Below, in pieces: positions 1 through 7,128 of a DNA stretch of 33,609 bases. This DNA comes from Sphingomonadales bacterium. GTDB lineage: Bacteria > Pseudomonadota > Alphaproteobacteria > Sphingomonadales > Sphingomonadaceae. The stretch spans positions 1-33,609 of the forward strand of contig JAIEOM010000083.1 of NCBI GenBank assembly GCA_019750455.1. The letters are read 5' to 3'. The translations under genes were made by a program, and so were the position numbers. Positions within the stretch are counted from its first letter, which is position 1. Each line of letters starts with the position of its first letter. The notes under the pieces are model-generated. The model was not told the DNA's origin. It searched no databases and was given only the letters and a program-made list of their open reading frames with translations.

Positions 1-581
1 CGGACCTGTTCCTGCCCTTCCTTCATCGACTGGATCAGGCCCGCCAGCTGACCGAAAGCATCGGTGCGCTTGGCTTCCAAGTCAGCGACCTGCCGCTCGT
101 AATTCGCCAGCTTCTCGCCCACGGGCGAGAGCAGCGCCTTCAGCTTCTCCTCGCTCGCCTTCTCGGAATGGCCGAGGCGTTCCTCGGCGCGCTTGAGGAA
201 AGCTTCCTGCGCGCGGTTCAACACCTGTGCGCCGGTGTTCTCGAATTCCTTGAGCAAGTTCGCACGCGATTCTTCCAGCAACCGTTTCTGTTCCTCGAAG
301 GCGGCGCGCTCGGCGCGGAAGCGGGCGTTTTCCTCGCGCGCGGCGTCGAGTTGCTGCGCCAGACCATCGGCACGGGCAGCGCGCTCACCCAACGCCGCAA
401 CCTCGACCCGCGCTTCGCCGAGTTCGGCGATGGCGCGCTTGAACTCGCCTGCCCGCTCGCTGCCCGCGCGCTCAGCCTCGTCCAGTCGGGCGCGCAGATC
501 GGCCAGCGGGCGCGAGGCGATAAACCAACCGAGCGCGGCGCCGGCAAGCAGGGCAATGATCGAAAGAATCGCAGGGTCCAT
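1..581 (-). CDS. rmuC: DNA recombination protein RmuC, N-terminal part (runs off left edge)
   Basis: The minus-strand reading from an ATG at 579-581 gives MDPAILSIIALLAGAALGW, then a long charged, Ala/Glu/Arg-rich coiled coil up to the window edge (about 193 codons). A single N-terminal membrane anchor (about residues 4-22) followed by an extended coiled coil is the RmuC layout. The C-terminal nuclease-like domain would lie outside the window. RmuC-family proteins are linked to limiting inversions and recombination at repeats. The ORF track shows only other frames because this one is open at the edge. A GAAC-N7-GAAC LexA-type box lies 17 nt upstream of the start, which fits a DNA-repair role. 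The family assignment rests on architecture and remembered sequence; the conserved domain is not visible. Confidence 0.8.
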   Translation of the reverse strand, partial: MDPAILSIIALLAGAALGWFIASRPLADLRARLDEAERAGSERAGEFKRAIAELGEARVEVAALGERAARADGLAQQLDAAREENARFRAERAAFEEQKRLLEESRANLLKEFENTGAQVLNRAQEAFLKRAEERLGHSEKASEEKLKALLSPVGEKLANYERQVADLEAKRTDAFGQLAGLIQSMKEGQEQV

Positions 582-597
582 GAGGCAAGCCTACACG

Positions 598-612
598 GAA
601 CGAATAGAGAAC
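598..612 (-). promoter_or_regulatory. Putative LexA (SOS) box upstream of rmuC
   Basis: The plus strand reads GAACGAATAGAGAAC, which is GTTC-N7-GTTC on the rmuC strand. This is the direct-repeat form of LexA box described for alphaproteobacteria. It ends 17 nt before the rmuC ATG, where a bound repressor would block transcription. By chance about one GTTC-N7-GTTC is expected in 34 kb over both strands, so the promoter-proximal position is the main support. Confidence 0.6.
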
Positions 613-655
613 GCTAGTGGCCACCGCGCGCTTTCCAACAAGAAAGAAAGCCTGG

Positions 656-772
656 CCCCGGATCAAGTCCGGGGTGACGAGGGTGGGGTGTTTGGCGCGA
701 GCATCGGCGCGGCACGCGCCGCAAGGCCGAATGGCTGCCCACAGGTGCCCGTACCCCGGGCTTGACCCGGGG
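656..772. repeat. Two CCCGG-type intergenic palindromes between rmuC and def
   Basis: The 239-bp gap between rmuC and def holds no gene. It contains two hairpin-forming palindromes: CCCCGGA-TCAAG-TCCGGGG at 656-674 and CCCCGGG-CTTGA-CCCGGGG at 754-772. They belong to the same REP-like family seen at 5302-5537, 22151-22225 and 23852-23927. They may act as transcription barriers or mRNA-end hairpins, but no T-tract follows them. Confidence 0.75.
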
Positions 773-820
773 GAAGGAACAGCACCGAGGACGAAGGCGC
801 GGAGGCGCCTTCACAATCAA

Positions 821-1393
821 TTACGCCGCCCGTCTGATCTTTTCCAGCTTCTTCAGCACCATCGCGCGCTTCAGGCGGCTGAGATGGTCGATGAAGAGGA
901 TGCCCTCCAGGTGGTCCATCTCGTGCTGCAGGCAGGTCGCCATCAGCCCTTCGAGCGCTTCCTCGTGGGTGTTGCCTGCAAGGTCCTGGTAGCGGACGGT
1001 GCAGGTCGCGGGGCGATCGACGTCGGCGTAGATCTCGGGGACCGAGAGGCAGCCTTCCTGATAGGTCGACAGCTCCTTGGCCGGATCGAGGATCACCGGG
1101 TTGATGAACACCCGCGGTTCCTTCTTGGTCGCCGGGTGCGTGTGCTTGTGCCCGTCATGCGAGCATTCGACCGGGGGTGCGTCGGGATCGTCGGGCTGGA
1201 GATCGATCACCAGCACCCGCTTGGGCACGCCGACCTGGATCGCGGCGAGGCCGATGCCGGGGGCATCATACATCGTCTCGAACATGTCTTCGACGAGCGT
1301 GTTGAGCTCGGGGCCGAACTCGTGGGGTTCGACCGGGGTCGAGACGATCTTGAGCCGGGGATCCGGCACTTCGAGGATTTCGCGGATAGCCAT
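821..1393 (-). CDS. def: Peptide deformylase with His-rich insertion
   Basis: 190 aa from the ATG at 1391-1393; the longer ORF-track start adds 81 residues that look non-coding. The enzyme removes the N-formyl group from nascent proteins in the cytosol using a metal (usually Fe2+). All three motifs are present: GIGLAAIQ (46-53, Ile in place of the more common Pro), EGCLS (113-117) and HEMDH (157-161), giving Cys116 and His157/His161 as metal ligands. An insertion at about residues 66-92 contains the Cys/His-rich stretch ECSHDGHKHTH, absent from the E. coli enzyme. It lies downstream of recR and the zinc-ribbon gene on the same strand, 53 nt after the latter, so it is probably in their transcript. 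Its usual partner fmt lies on the opposite strand beyond recR. Confidence 0.95.
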   Translation of the reverse strand: MAIREILEVPDPRLKIVSTPVEPHEFGPELNTLVEDMFETMYDAPGIGLAAIQVGVPKRVLVIDLQPDDPDAPPVECSHDGHKHTHPATKKEPRVFINPVILDPAKELSTYQEGCLSVPEIYADVDRPATCTVRYQDLAGNTHEEALEGLMATCLQHEMDHLEGILFIDHLSRLKRAMVLKKLEKIRRAA

Positions 1394-1446
1394 AATGCCC
1401 TGCAAGATAGGGACGCACGCCCTTGCGGGCAAGCGCGATGCTCCAA

Positions 1447-1662
1447 TCAGGGTGATCGACGCAGCCAGCGCTTGCCGACATGGCCGCAGGCGGGGCAGCG
1501 GCCACGATAGGAATTCTCGCCAGTCGCCTTGTAGCGGATGCCACCGCTCTCCCAAACGCTCTCGCGATGGCCGCAATGGCCGCATTCGTATTTCCACTCG
1601 CGCGACTCCCGCTCGACCCCGGGGCCGAGGAGCCACCTGAAGAAGCGTTGCGTGCGGTTCAT
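1447..1662 (-). CDS. Small zinc-ribbon protein of unknown function
   Basis: 71 aa. Two CxxC pairs (C27/C30 in ECGHCG and C56/C59 in RCPACG), about 26 residues apart, form a probable four-Cys zinc ribbon. A basic, aromatic N-terminus ([13 protein letters not shown]) precedes it. The start codon overlaps the recR stop (ATGA, 1659-1662), so translation is probably coupled to recR, and def follows 53 nt downstream. I do not recognise a named family. The coupling suggests a role near RecR or nucleic acids, but that is inference from position only. Confidence 0.75.
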   Translation of the reverse strand: MNRTQRFFRWLLGPGVERESREWKYECGHCGHRESVWESGGIRYKATGENSYRGRCPACGHVGKRWLRRSP

Positions 1663-2255
1663 CCTACTGGCCTCCTAGCCCTCAGCGCCTGCGCCAGCGT
1701 GCCTTCGTCGAGATAGTCGAGCTCGCCGCCGACCGGCAGGCCGTGGGCGAGCTGGGTGACTCGGACGGGGTGCGCCTCCAGCCGCTCGGCGAGGTAATGC
1801 GCGGTGGTCTGCCCCTCGAGCGTGGCGTTCATGGCGAGAACCACCTCGTCCACCCCGCCATCCGCCACGCGGGCGAGCAGGCTGGCGATGTTGAGGTCTT
1901 GCGGGCCGATGCCGTCTAGCGCCGAGAGCCTGCCGCCCAGCACATGGTAGCGCCCGGGGAACAGCCGCGCGCGGTCCAGCGCCCAGACGTCGGAGACTTC
2001 CTCCACGACGCAGAGCGAACGCGCATCGCGGCGCGGATCGGCGCAGATGACGCAGGGGTCGCGGGTATCGACATTGCCGCAGATATGGCACTCGACCAGC
2101 GTCTCGGCGACGCCCGCGAGCGCTTCGAGCAGGGCGGGCAGCGCGCTCTCGCGGTGCTTGACCAGCCACAGCACCGCCCGCCGCGCCGAGCGCGGACCGA
2201 GGCCCGGCAGGCGGGCCAGCGCGGAACTGAGGGCTTCGATTTCCTGTGAGGCCAT
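1659..2255 (-). CDS. recR: Recombination mediator protein RecR
   Basis: 198 aa, the normal length. RecR works with RecO/RecF to load RecA onto gapped, SSB-coated DNA. An N-terminal helix-hairpin-helix ([14 protein letters not shown], about 13-26) is followed by a four-Cys zinc finger (C56, C59, C68, C71) and a Toprim domain (about 80-175, beginning [13 protein letters not shown]). A C-terminal segment with [16 protein letters not shown] is typical of the family. In many genomes recR follows dnaX and a YbaB/EbfC gene; here it heads a group with a zinc-ribbon gene and def and is divergent from fmt. Confidence 0.97.
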   Translation of the reverse strand: MASQEIEALSSALARLPGLGPRSARRAVLWLVKHRESALPALLEALAGVAETLVECHICGNVDTRDPCVICADPRRDARSLCVVEEVSDVWALDRARLFPGRYHVLGGRLSALDGIGPQDLNIASLLARVADGGVDEVVLAMNATLEGQTTAHYLAERLEAHPVRVTQLAHGLPVGGELDYLDEGTLAQALRARRPVG

Positions 2256-2270
2256 GCCCCGACCTTACTC

Positions 2271-2356
2271 CGTTCGGCCCGAGCTTGTCGAAGGCCTGTC
2301 TTTCTTTTGTCCGCGATAGAAGTAAGGACGGCCCTTCGACAAGCTCAGGGCGAACG
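2271..2356. repeat. Inverted repeat between recR and fmt (GAGCTTGTCGAAGG type)
   Basis: The 112-bp divergent gap contains GTTCGGCCCGAGCTTGTCGAAGGCC (about 2272-2296) and its near reverse complement GGCCCTTCGACAAGCTCAGGGCGAAC (about 2330-2355), separated by about 33 nt. This is a different repeat family from the CCCGGG palindromes. It would form a long hairpin in either transcript and sits where the recR and fmt promoters must lie. Confidence 0.75.
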
Positions 2357-2367
2357 GGACTGGTGAC

Positions 2368-3273
2368 GTGCGGATAGTTTTCATGGGGACGCCGGATTTC
2401 GCGGTTCCGGCCCTGCGCGCTTTGCACGAAGCCGGGCATGCAATCCTATGCGTCTACACTCAGCCGCCGCGTCCGGCAGGTCGGGGAAAAAAGCTGATGC
2501 CCTCTCCGGTGCAGGTCGAGGCCGAGCGGCTGGGCGTGCCGGTGCGCTCGCCGGTATCGCTGCGGAATGCCGAGGCGCAGGCGGAGTTTGCCGCTTTGGA
2601 GGCAGACGTTGCCGTGGTCGCCGCCTATGGCCTGATCCTGCCGCAACCGGTGCTGGATGCCCCGGTGCACGGCTGCCTCAACATCCATGCCTCGTTGCTG
2701 CCGCGCTGGCGCGGGGCGGCGCCGATCCACCGCGCGGTGATGGCGGGCGATGCCGAGACGGGCGTGACGATCATGCAGATGGAAGCGGGGCTCGATACCG
2801 GGCCGATGCTGCACAAGGTCACCGTGCCGGTCGGCCGCAAGACGACGGGCGAACTGTTCGAAGAACTGGGCGCGGTCGGCGCAGCGGCGATGGTCGAGGT
2901 GCTGGCTAACCTCGCAGCCTTCCCGCCGCAGGTGCAGGACGATGCGGCCGCCATCTACGCGCCCAAGATCGACAAGGCCGAGGCGAAGATCGACTGGTCG
3001 CAGGACGCCGCCGTTATCGAGCGGCTGGTGCGAGGGCTTGCCCCCTTCCCCGGCGCGTGGTTCGAGCTGGGGGAAGAGCGCGTGAAGCTGTTGCTGGCCG
3101 AAGTGGCGGATGCCAGCGGCGCGCCCGGAACGGTGCTCGATGATGACTTCACCATCGCGTGTGGCTCTGGCGCGATCCGGCCCCTGCGGCTCCAGCGCGC
3201 GGGCAAGCCGGCGCTAGAGCGCGCGGAGTTCCAGCGCGGGCGGCCTGTGGCAAGCGGGACCAGACTTGCCTGA
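2368..3273 (+). CDS. fmt: Methionyl-tRNA formyltransferase
   Basis: 301 aa from a GTG start at 2368, which gives the standard N-terminus [16 protein letters not shown]. The enzyme formylates initiator Met-tRNA with 10-formyl-THF. Catalytic residues are visible as Asn105 and His107 (in [18 protein letters not shown]) and Asp143 (AGLDTGPM). The C-terminal OB-like tRNA-binding domain begins near residue 205. It is followed 79 nt later by truA on the same strand, the two separated by an inverted repeat. In many bacteria fmt is in an operon with def; here def is in the oppositely oriented recR group. Confidence 0.97.
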   Translation: MRIVFMGTPDFAVPALRALHEAGHAILCVYTQPPRPAGRGKKLMPSPVQVEAERLGVPVRSPVSLRNAEAQAEFAALEADVAVVAAYGLILPQPVLDAPVHGCLNIHASLLPRWRGAAPIHRAVMAGDAETGVTIMQMEAGLDTGPMLHKVTVPVGRKTTGELFEELGAVGAAAMVEVLANLAAFPPQVQDDAAAIYAPKIDKAEAKIDWSQDAAVIERLVRGLAPFPGAWFELGEERVKLLLAEVADASGAPGTVLDDDFTIACGSGAIRPLRLQRAGKPALERAEFQRGRPVASGTRLA

Positions 3274-3274
3274 T

Positions 3275-3338
3275 CCGTTCGCCTCGAGCGCAGTCGAGAG
3301 GCCGGAGACAGGTGTCTCGACTTCGCTCGACACGAACG
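3275..3338. repeat. Inverted repeat between fmt and truA
   Basis: CCGTTCGCCTCGAGCGCAGTCGAGA (3275-3299) pairs imperfectly with TCTCGACTTCGCTCGACACGAACGG (about 3315-3338). It begins 2 nt after the fmt stop. It is related in content (TTCG...TCGAC) to the repeat at 2271-2356. The hairpin may protect or attenuate the fmt-truA transcript; no T-tract is present. Confidence 0.75.
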
Positions 3339-3352
3339 GCTAGGGGCTGAGC

Positions 3353-4105
3353 ATGACCCGCTTTGCACTCACCTTGGAATTCGACGGCACGCCGTTTTTC
3401 GGGCTGCAACGCCAGAGCCACGGGCCGAGCGTGCAACAATCGGTCGAGGACGCGCTGCACCGGATCACGGGCGAGACGGTCGTCATGCATTCTGCCGGGC
3501 GCACCGATGCGGGCGTGCACGCGCTGGCGATGCGCAGCCATGTCGATATCGAAAAACCCTTCGATCCGTTCCGGCTGGCGGCTGCGCTCAACGCCCAGCT
3601 GCGCCCCGATCCGGTCGCGGTCACCGCCTGCGAGGTCGTGCCCGAGGATTGGCACGCGCGCTTTTCCTGCACCGGGCGGCGTTACCTCTATCGGATCGTC
3701 AATCGCCGCGCGCCGCTCACCCTTATGCGCGACAAGGCGTGGCACGTGCCCCAGCCGCTCGATGCCGAAGCCATGCACCGCGCCGCCCAAGCCTTGGTGG
3801 GGCGGCATGACTTCACCACCTTCCGCTCGGTCCATTGCCAGGCGGCCGATCCGGTGAAGTCGCTTGACGAGCTGCGGGTTGAGCGTGTCGGCGAAGAGAT
3901 TCACATCCACGCCGCCGCGCGCTCCTTTCTCCACCATCAGGTGCGCTCGATGGTCGGGTGCCTGAAGCTGGTCGGCGCGGGGACATGGCCTGAGAGCCGC
4001 ATGGCTGAGGCGCTGGCGGCGCGCGACCGGGGCGCGCTCGGCCTCAACGCTCCGCCGCACGGGCTCTACTTCGTCGAGGCGATCTATCCGCAGGACCTGA
4101 CGTAA
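3353..4105 (+). CDS. truA: tRNA pseudouridine(38-40) synthase TruA
   Basis: 250 aa. It converts uridines 38-40 of the tRNA anticodon arm to pseudouridine. The catalytic motif [10 protein letters not shown] carries the nucleophile Asp52. Further family motifs are [23 protein letters not shown] and [17 protein letters not shown]. Length and order are normal. It lies downstream of fmt, so both genes in this small plus-strand group act on tRNA. Confidence 0.97.
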   Translation: MTRFALTLEFDGTPFFGLQRQSHGPSVQQSVEDALHRITGETVVMHSAGRTDAGVHALAMRSHVDIEKPFDPFRLAAALNAQLRPDPVAVTACEVVPEDWHARFSCTGRRYLYRIVNRRAPLTLMRDKAWHVPQPLDAEAMHRAAQALVGRHDFTTFRSVHCQAADPVKSLDELRVERVGEEIHIHAAARSFLHHQVRSMVGCLKLVGAGTWPESRMAEALAARDRGALGLNAPPHGLYFVEAIYPQDLT

Positions 4106-4116
4106 GGTCACCCTAG

Positions 4117-4170
4117 CCTTCTCGTCATTGCCAGCGTAGCGATAGCGCAACTGGTAATGACCAAAGAAGG
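4117..4170. repeat. Inverted repeat (GTCATTGCCAG / CTGGTAATGAC) before the MDR gene
   Basis: CCTTCTCGTCATTGCCAG (4117-4134) and CTGGTAATGACCAAAGAAGG (4151-4170) form an imperfect 18-20 bp stem with a 16-nt loop. It fills the gap between truA and the next gene and ends 9 nt before the start codon, so the hairpin would lie beside the ribosome-binding region (GGACAGGCAGG). Confidence 0.65.
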
Positions 4171-4179
4171 ACAGGCAGG

Positions 4180-5289
4180 ATGACCACCGGAAAGCAGCTC
4201 TTCACCACCCTCACCGCCGACGGCCAGCTGACGCTGGAGGTCGCGGAGAGCACCTTCCCCGAGCCCAAGGGCAATCAGGTGCTGGTCAAGATGGAGGCCG
4301 CGCCGATCAACCCGTCGGATCTCGCGATCCTCACCTCTGCGGCCGATTTCGAGACCGCCGAATACACCCCCGGCAAGGTCGTCGCGACCATGCCCGAGCC
4401 GTTCCTCACCGGCAACAAGGCGCGCCACGGCCAGCGGCTCCCAGCGGGGAATGAGGGCGCGGGCACGGTGATCGCCACCGGTGACAGCGACATGGCCAAG
4501 GCACTGATGGGCCAGCGCGTCGCCTGCGTCCCGGGCAACGCCTTCAGCCAGTATGCCATCGCCGATGCAATGATGTGCCTGCCGCTGGGCGACCATTCCT
4601 CGGAAACGGGCGCCTCCAGCTTCGTCAACCCGATGACCGCGCTGGGCTTTGTCGAGACTGCGAAGATGGAGGGCCACTCGGCCATCATCCACCTCGCCGC
4701 CGCATCGAACCTCGGCCAGATGCTCAACCGCATCTGCATCGAGGACGGGATGAAGCTCGTCAACATCGTCCGCAAGGACGAGCATGTCGAACTGCTGAAG
4801 TCGCAGGGCGCGCAATATGTCGTCAACTCCTCGGCCCCCACCTACATGGCCGATCTGCGCGCCGCGATTGCCGAGACCGGCGCTTACCTCGGCTTCGATC
4901 CGATCGGCGGCGGGCAGGCCTCGGACGGGGTGCTCAAGGCGATGGAGCAGGTCGCGGTCACCCAGATGAGCGAGTTTTCGCGCTATGGCTCCAACCAGCA
5001 GAAGAAGATGTACATCTACGGCCGGCTCGACCTGTCGCCGACGATCCTCACCCCGTCCTACGGCCTGCAATGGAGCATCGCCGGCTGGCTGCTGACCCCG
5101 TTCCTCCAGCGTGCGGGCATGGAAACCGTGGTGCGGATGCGCAAGCGGGTGATCGACAACCTCACCACCACCTTCGCCAGCCATTACAAGGCCAAGGTGA
5201 CGCTGGAAGGGATGCTGGAAAAGGACGCAATCTGCGACTACCGCCAGATGAAGACCGGCGAGAAATATCTGGTCACGCCCTGGAGGTGA
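4180..5289 (+). CDS. Zinc-independent-type MDR oxidoreductase (quinone reductase-like)
   Basis: 369 aa of the medium-chain dehydrogenase/reductase superfamily. The N-terminal GroES-like domain shows the family pattern LVKMEAAPINPSDLAIL (35-51) and RLPAGNEGAGTVIATG (86-101). The nucleotide-binding domain starts near IIHLAAASNLGQML (about 168), where the usual GAxGGVG loop is AASNLG. No structural four-Cys zinc site or catalytic Cys/His/Glu set is evident, so a quinone reductase or enoyl reductase-like NAD(P)H enzyme is more likely than an alcohol dehydrogenase. The substrate is not predictable. It stands alone between repeat elements. Confidence 0.8.
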   Translation: MTTGKQLFTTLTADGQLTLEVAESTFPEPKGNQVLVKMEAAPINPSDLAILTSAADFETAEYTPGKVVATMPEPFLTGNKARHGQRLPAGNEGAGTVIATGDSDMAKALMGQRVACVPGNAFSQYAIADAMMCLPLGDHSSETGASSFVNPMTALGFVETAKMEGHSAIIHLAAASNLGQMLNRICIEDGMKLVNIVRKDEHVELLKSQGAQYVVNSSAPTYMADLRAAIAETGAYLGFDPIGGGQASDGVLKAMEQVAVTQMSEFSRYGSNQQKKMYIYGRLDLSPTILTPSYGLQWSIAGWLLTPFLQRAGMETVVRMRKRVIDNLTTTFASHYKAKVTLEGMLEKDAICDYRQMKTGEKYLVTPWR

Positions 5290-5301
5290 GGGGTTTTCCC
5301 G

Positions 5302-5537
5302 CCCCGGGCTTGACCCGGGGCCCCGCTTTTTGCGCCAGATCGTTCCGCAGATGAAGAAGCTGGGTCCCGGGTCAAGCCCGGGACGAGGGAGCGCATAACG
5401 AGGAAAAGCCCGGCCCCGTGTCGGGCACGGGGTGACGGGTTTGGCTAACCTTGCCGACTTCGTCATCCCGGCGAAAGCCGGGATCGAGAGCGGCGACCGG
5501 GGTTCATTTTAGAGCTATGCCCCAACTTTCGCTGGGG
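5302..5537. repeat. Cluster of five REP-like palindromes
   Basis: The 225-bp gap after the MDR gene contains CCCCGGG-CTTGA-CCCGGGG (5302-5320), TCCCGGG-TCAAG-CCCGGGA (5365-5383), CCCCGTG-TCGGG-CACGGGG (5414-5432) and TCCCGGC-GAAA-GCCGGGA (5466-5483). A fifth, CCCCA-ACTTTCGC-TGGGG (5520-5537), lies inside the 3' end of the HNH gene. No gene is seen in 5290-5514. At least two sequence classes are present: TCAAG/CTTGA-loop and GAAA-loop. Such palindromes recur in other gaps of this window. Confidence 0.85.
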
Positions 5538-5907
5538 TGACAGGCAATGCTGGCTTGGCCAAATCACCGCCTGCGGCCAAAATGAGACCGTGCCATCGGC
5601 CCCGGCTTAGCCTTGACCGGACTTTGCGCGCATAATCATCCGGGGCGAGCGGGCGCTTGCTATGGTGCCTGTGGGTGTTGCAGAACCAGCAGGCGGCAAC
5701 AATGTTTTCAGGCGTATCCCCGCCCCCTTCGCAGCGCGCCAGAAGATGTTCGGCGGTTACCTTCAGGTAGTGGGCCTTATGACACGGCAGCCCGAATTTT
5801 TCGACAAAACCTGCTTGGTTTCCATGCCACATAGGCTGGCGACAATAGAAACACCGTCCGCCCTGCGCCGCGTATTTCAGAGCCCTGATTTTAGAAAGTT
5901 TCTTCAA
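5515..5907 (-). CDS. Stand-alone HNH endonuclease
   Basis: 130 aa, starting at a TTG (5905-5907) placed 5 nt after a perfect GGAGGT. The ATG two bases further upstream is out of frame and ends at once (ATG AAT TGA). The HNH fold is clear: C19-x2-C22 (CFYC), E53-H54 (TAEHLLARCEGG), N68 and C73-x2-C76-N77 (CWFCN), i.e. the two-CxxC ββα-metal nuclease type. There is no RuvC, PLMP or DNA-recognition domain, so it is not IscB/Cas9-like. The last about 7 residues are encoded by a REP-like palindrome, so the C-terminus appears to have been replaced or extended by a repeat insertion. It lies between a repeat cluster and a hairpin-rich AT-rich leader, with no modification enzyme nearby. Target and role are unknown. 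Confidence 0.85.
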   Translation of the reverse strand: MKKLSKIRALKYAAQGGRCFYCRQPMWHGNQAGFVEKFGLPCHKAHYLKVTAEHLLARCEGGGDTPENIVAACWFCNTHRHHSKRPLAPDDYARKVRSRLSRGRWHGLILAAGGDLAKPALPVTPAKVGA

Positions 5908-6090
5908 TTCATACCTCCAATGACAGGAAAGTCATTGTGGTATGCTCCGGCAGTGTGCCGGCCCGAGGCGGGTGAGGTTATGCTCGCATACTAGGCCGCT
6001 ATCGCGGACCCCACAGTCCTCGGTGAGATCGCGTTATCGCGCACCTCACAGTCTGTGATGAAATTGCATCATCAAAGACCATAGGCATAA
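5908..6090 (-). promoter_or_regulatory. AT-rich, hairpin-dense leader upstream of the HNH gene (possible structured RNA)
   Basis: The gap between the asparaginase and HNH genes is AT-rich compared with its surroundings and contains no ORF. In the HNH sense it carries six consecutive short inverted repeats: TGATGA/TCATCA (6056-6074), GTGAG..CGCG/CGCG..CTCAC (6023-6049), CCGC/GCGG (5996-6007), TATGC/GCATA (5979-5990), CCGGC/GCCGG (5947-5961) and CAATGAC/GTCATTG (5918-5937). The last abuts the GGAGGT. Two 19-nt direct repeats (6000-6018 and 6035-6053, 17/19 identical, period 35) contain CACAGTC. This density suggests a structured transcript, but no known RNA class is recognised. Confidence 0.45.
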
Positions 6091-6131
6091 TTGCGGATAG
6101 CGAATGAATTTGCAAGAAAAATCAGCAGCCC

Positions 6132-7118
6132 TCACCCATCAAACGCAGCCTGCACACTCGCCGCATCGGTGACTCCGCTCGCCACCAGCACCATCAGCAG
6201 CACCCGTGCCTTGGCCGGGCCCAGCGCCCTTGCCGCCACCAGGCCCAGCGCGTCGTCGTCCACCTCGACATTGCGGTCGACCAGCCCCTCGTCGACCCGC
6301 GAGGCGCGGACCACCGGAACGCCGCTGGCCGCCGCGCGGGCGAGAGCGTCCAGTACCACCCGGGGCGCATTGCCCTGCCCCATGCCGGCGAGCACGATGC
6401 CGCGCGCGCCGATGCCGAGCAGCGCCTCGACGGGCTTTTCGTCCATTCCCGCCCCTGCGGTGAGGATCGCGACCCGCGGCAGCTCTGCCGGGAAGGGATA
6501 GCGCGCGGCCTGCCCCGCCCGGTGCGGCGGGCCGAACCAGTCGAGGCTCGACGGGGTGACACGCGCCAGCGCGCCCCTCGGGAAGGTGCGGAAAGCATCG
6601 ATGCTGCTGGTGGCCGCTTTCCTCGCATCGCGCGCAGCGAGCACGGCATCGCCCATCACCAGCATCACGCCGCGACCGCTTGCCGCAGGGTCGCCCGCCA
6701 CCTTCACCGCGTTGGCGAAGTTGCGCATCCCGTCCGCCCCCACCGCGTCGGCCGGGCGCATCGCGCCCACGAGGATCACGGGCTTGGTGGTCGGCAAGGT
6801 GAGGTCGAGCAGAAAGCCGGTCTCTTCCGCCGTGTCGGTGCCGTGGGTGATGATGACCGCATCGATGGCCGGATCGGCAATCCCCGCCGTGCAGGCCGCA
6901 TGGAGCGCGCGCCACTCGGCAAAGCCGATATCCTGCGATCCGATCCGCGCGATCTCCTGCATGCGCCATTCCGCCGCAAGGCCGAGCGCCGCCAGGTGGC
7001 CGACCAGCACATCGAGCGACAGGCCTCCGGGCCGGTAGGCGGCCCCCGTTCCGCCCGCGCCCGCACCTGCAATCGTGCCGCCGGTGCCAAGGACGAGGAT
7101 GCGCGGAGTGCTTGTCAT
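6132..7118 (-). CDS. L-asparaginase (type II-like fold, no signal peptide)
   Basis: 328 aa. It hydrolyses L-asparagine to aspartate and ammonia. The first active-site motif GTGGTIAG (11-18, nucleophile Thr15) and the second, THGTDTAEETG (91-101, catalytic Thr94/Asp95), are intact. Further conserved segments are VILVGAMRPADAVGADGMRN, GIVLAGMGQGNAP and VVRASRVDEG. No signal peptide is seen, so a cytoplasmic location is likely. An N-terminal Gly/Ala-rich loop (GAGAGGTGAAY) replaces the usual substrate-lid sequence with a conserved Tyr. The GNAT gene lies immediately upstream on the same strand, about 10 nt away, so the two may share a transcript. Confidence 0.92.
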   Translation of the reverse strand: MTSTPRILVLGTGGTIAGAGAGGTGAAYRPGGLSLDVLVGHLAALGLAAEWRMQEIARIGSQDIGFAEWRALHAACTAGIADPAIDAVIITHGTDTAEETGFLLDLTLPTTKPVILVGAMRPADAVGADGMRNFANAVKVAGDPAASGRGVMLVMGDAVLAARDARKAATSSIDAFRTFPRGALARVTPSSLDWFGPPHRAGQAARYPFPAELPRVAILTAGAGMDEKPVEALLGIGARGIVLAGMGQGNAPRVVLDALARAAASGVPVVRASRVDEGLVDRNVEVDDDALGLVAARALGPAKARVLLMVLVASGVTDAASVQAAFDG

Positions 7119-7128
7119 GCGCTCGCCC

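Noticed and set aside
617-1510. 297-aa plus-strand ORF opposite def
   Set aside because: Antisense shadow; def motifs are on the minus strand.
4108-5466. 452-aa minus-strand ORF opposite the MDR gene
   Set aside because: Shadow frame that runs through intergenic palindromes; the plus-strand protein has domain motifs.
5996-6074. Short repeats with period about 35 nt that superficially look like a CRISPR array
   Set aside because: Only two repeat copies with mismatches, no unique spacers of regular length, and no cas genes; better described as hairpin repeats of a leader.
5515-6090. IscB/HEARO-like RNA-guided system
   Set aside because: The HNH protein is 130 aa with no RuvC, PLMP or arginine-rich bridge helix, so assignment to the IscB family is not supported; only the structured leader remains of interest.
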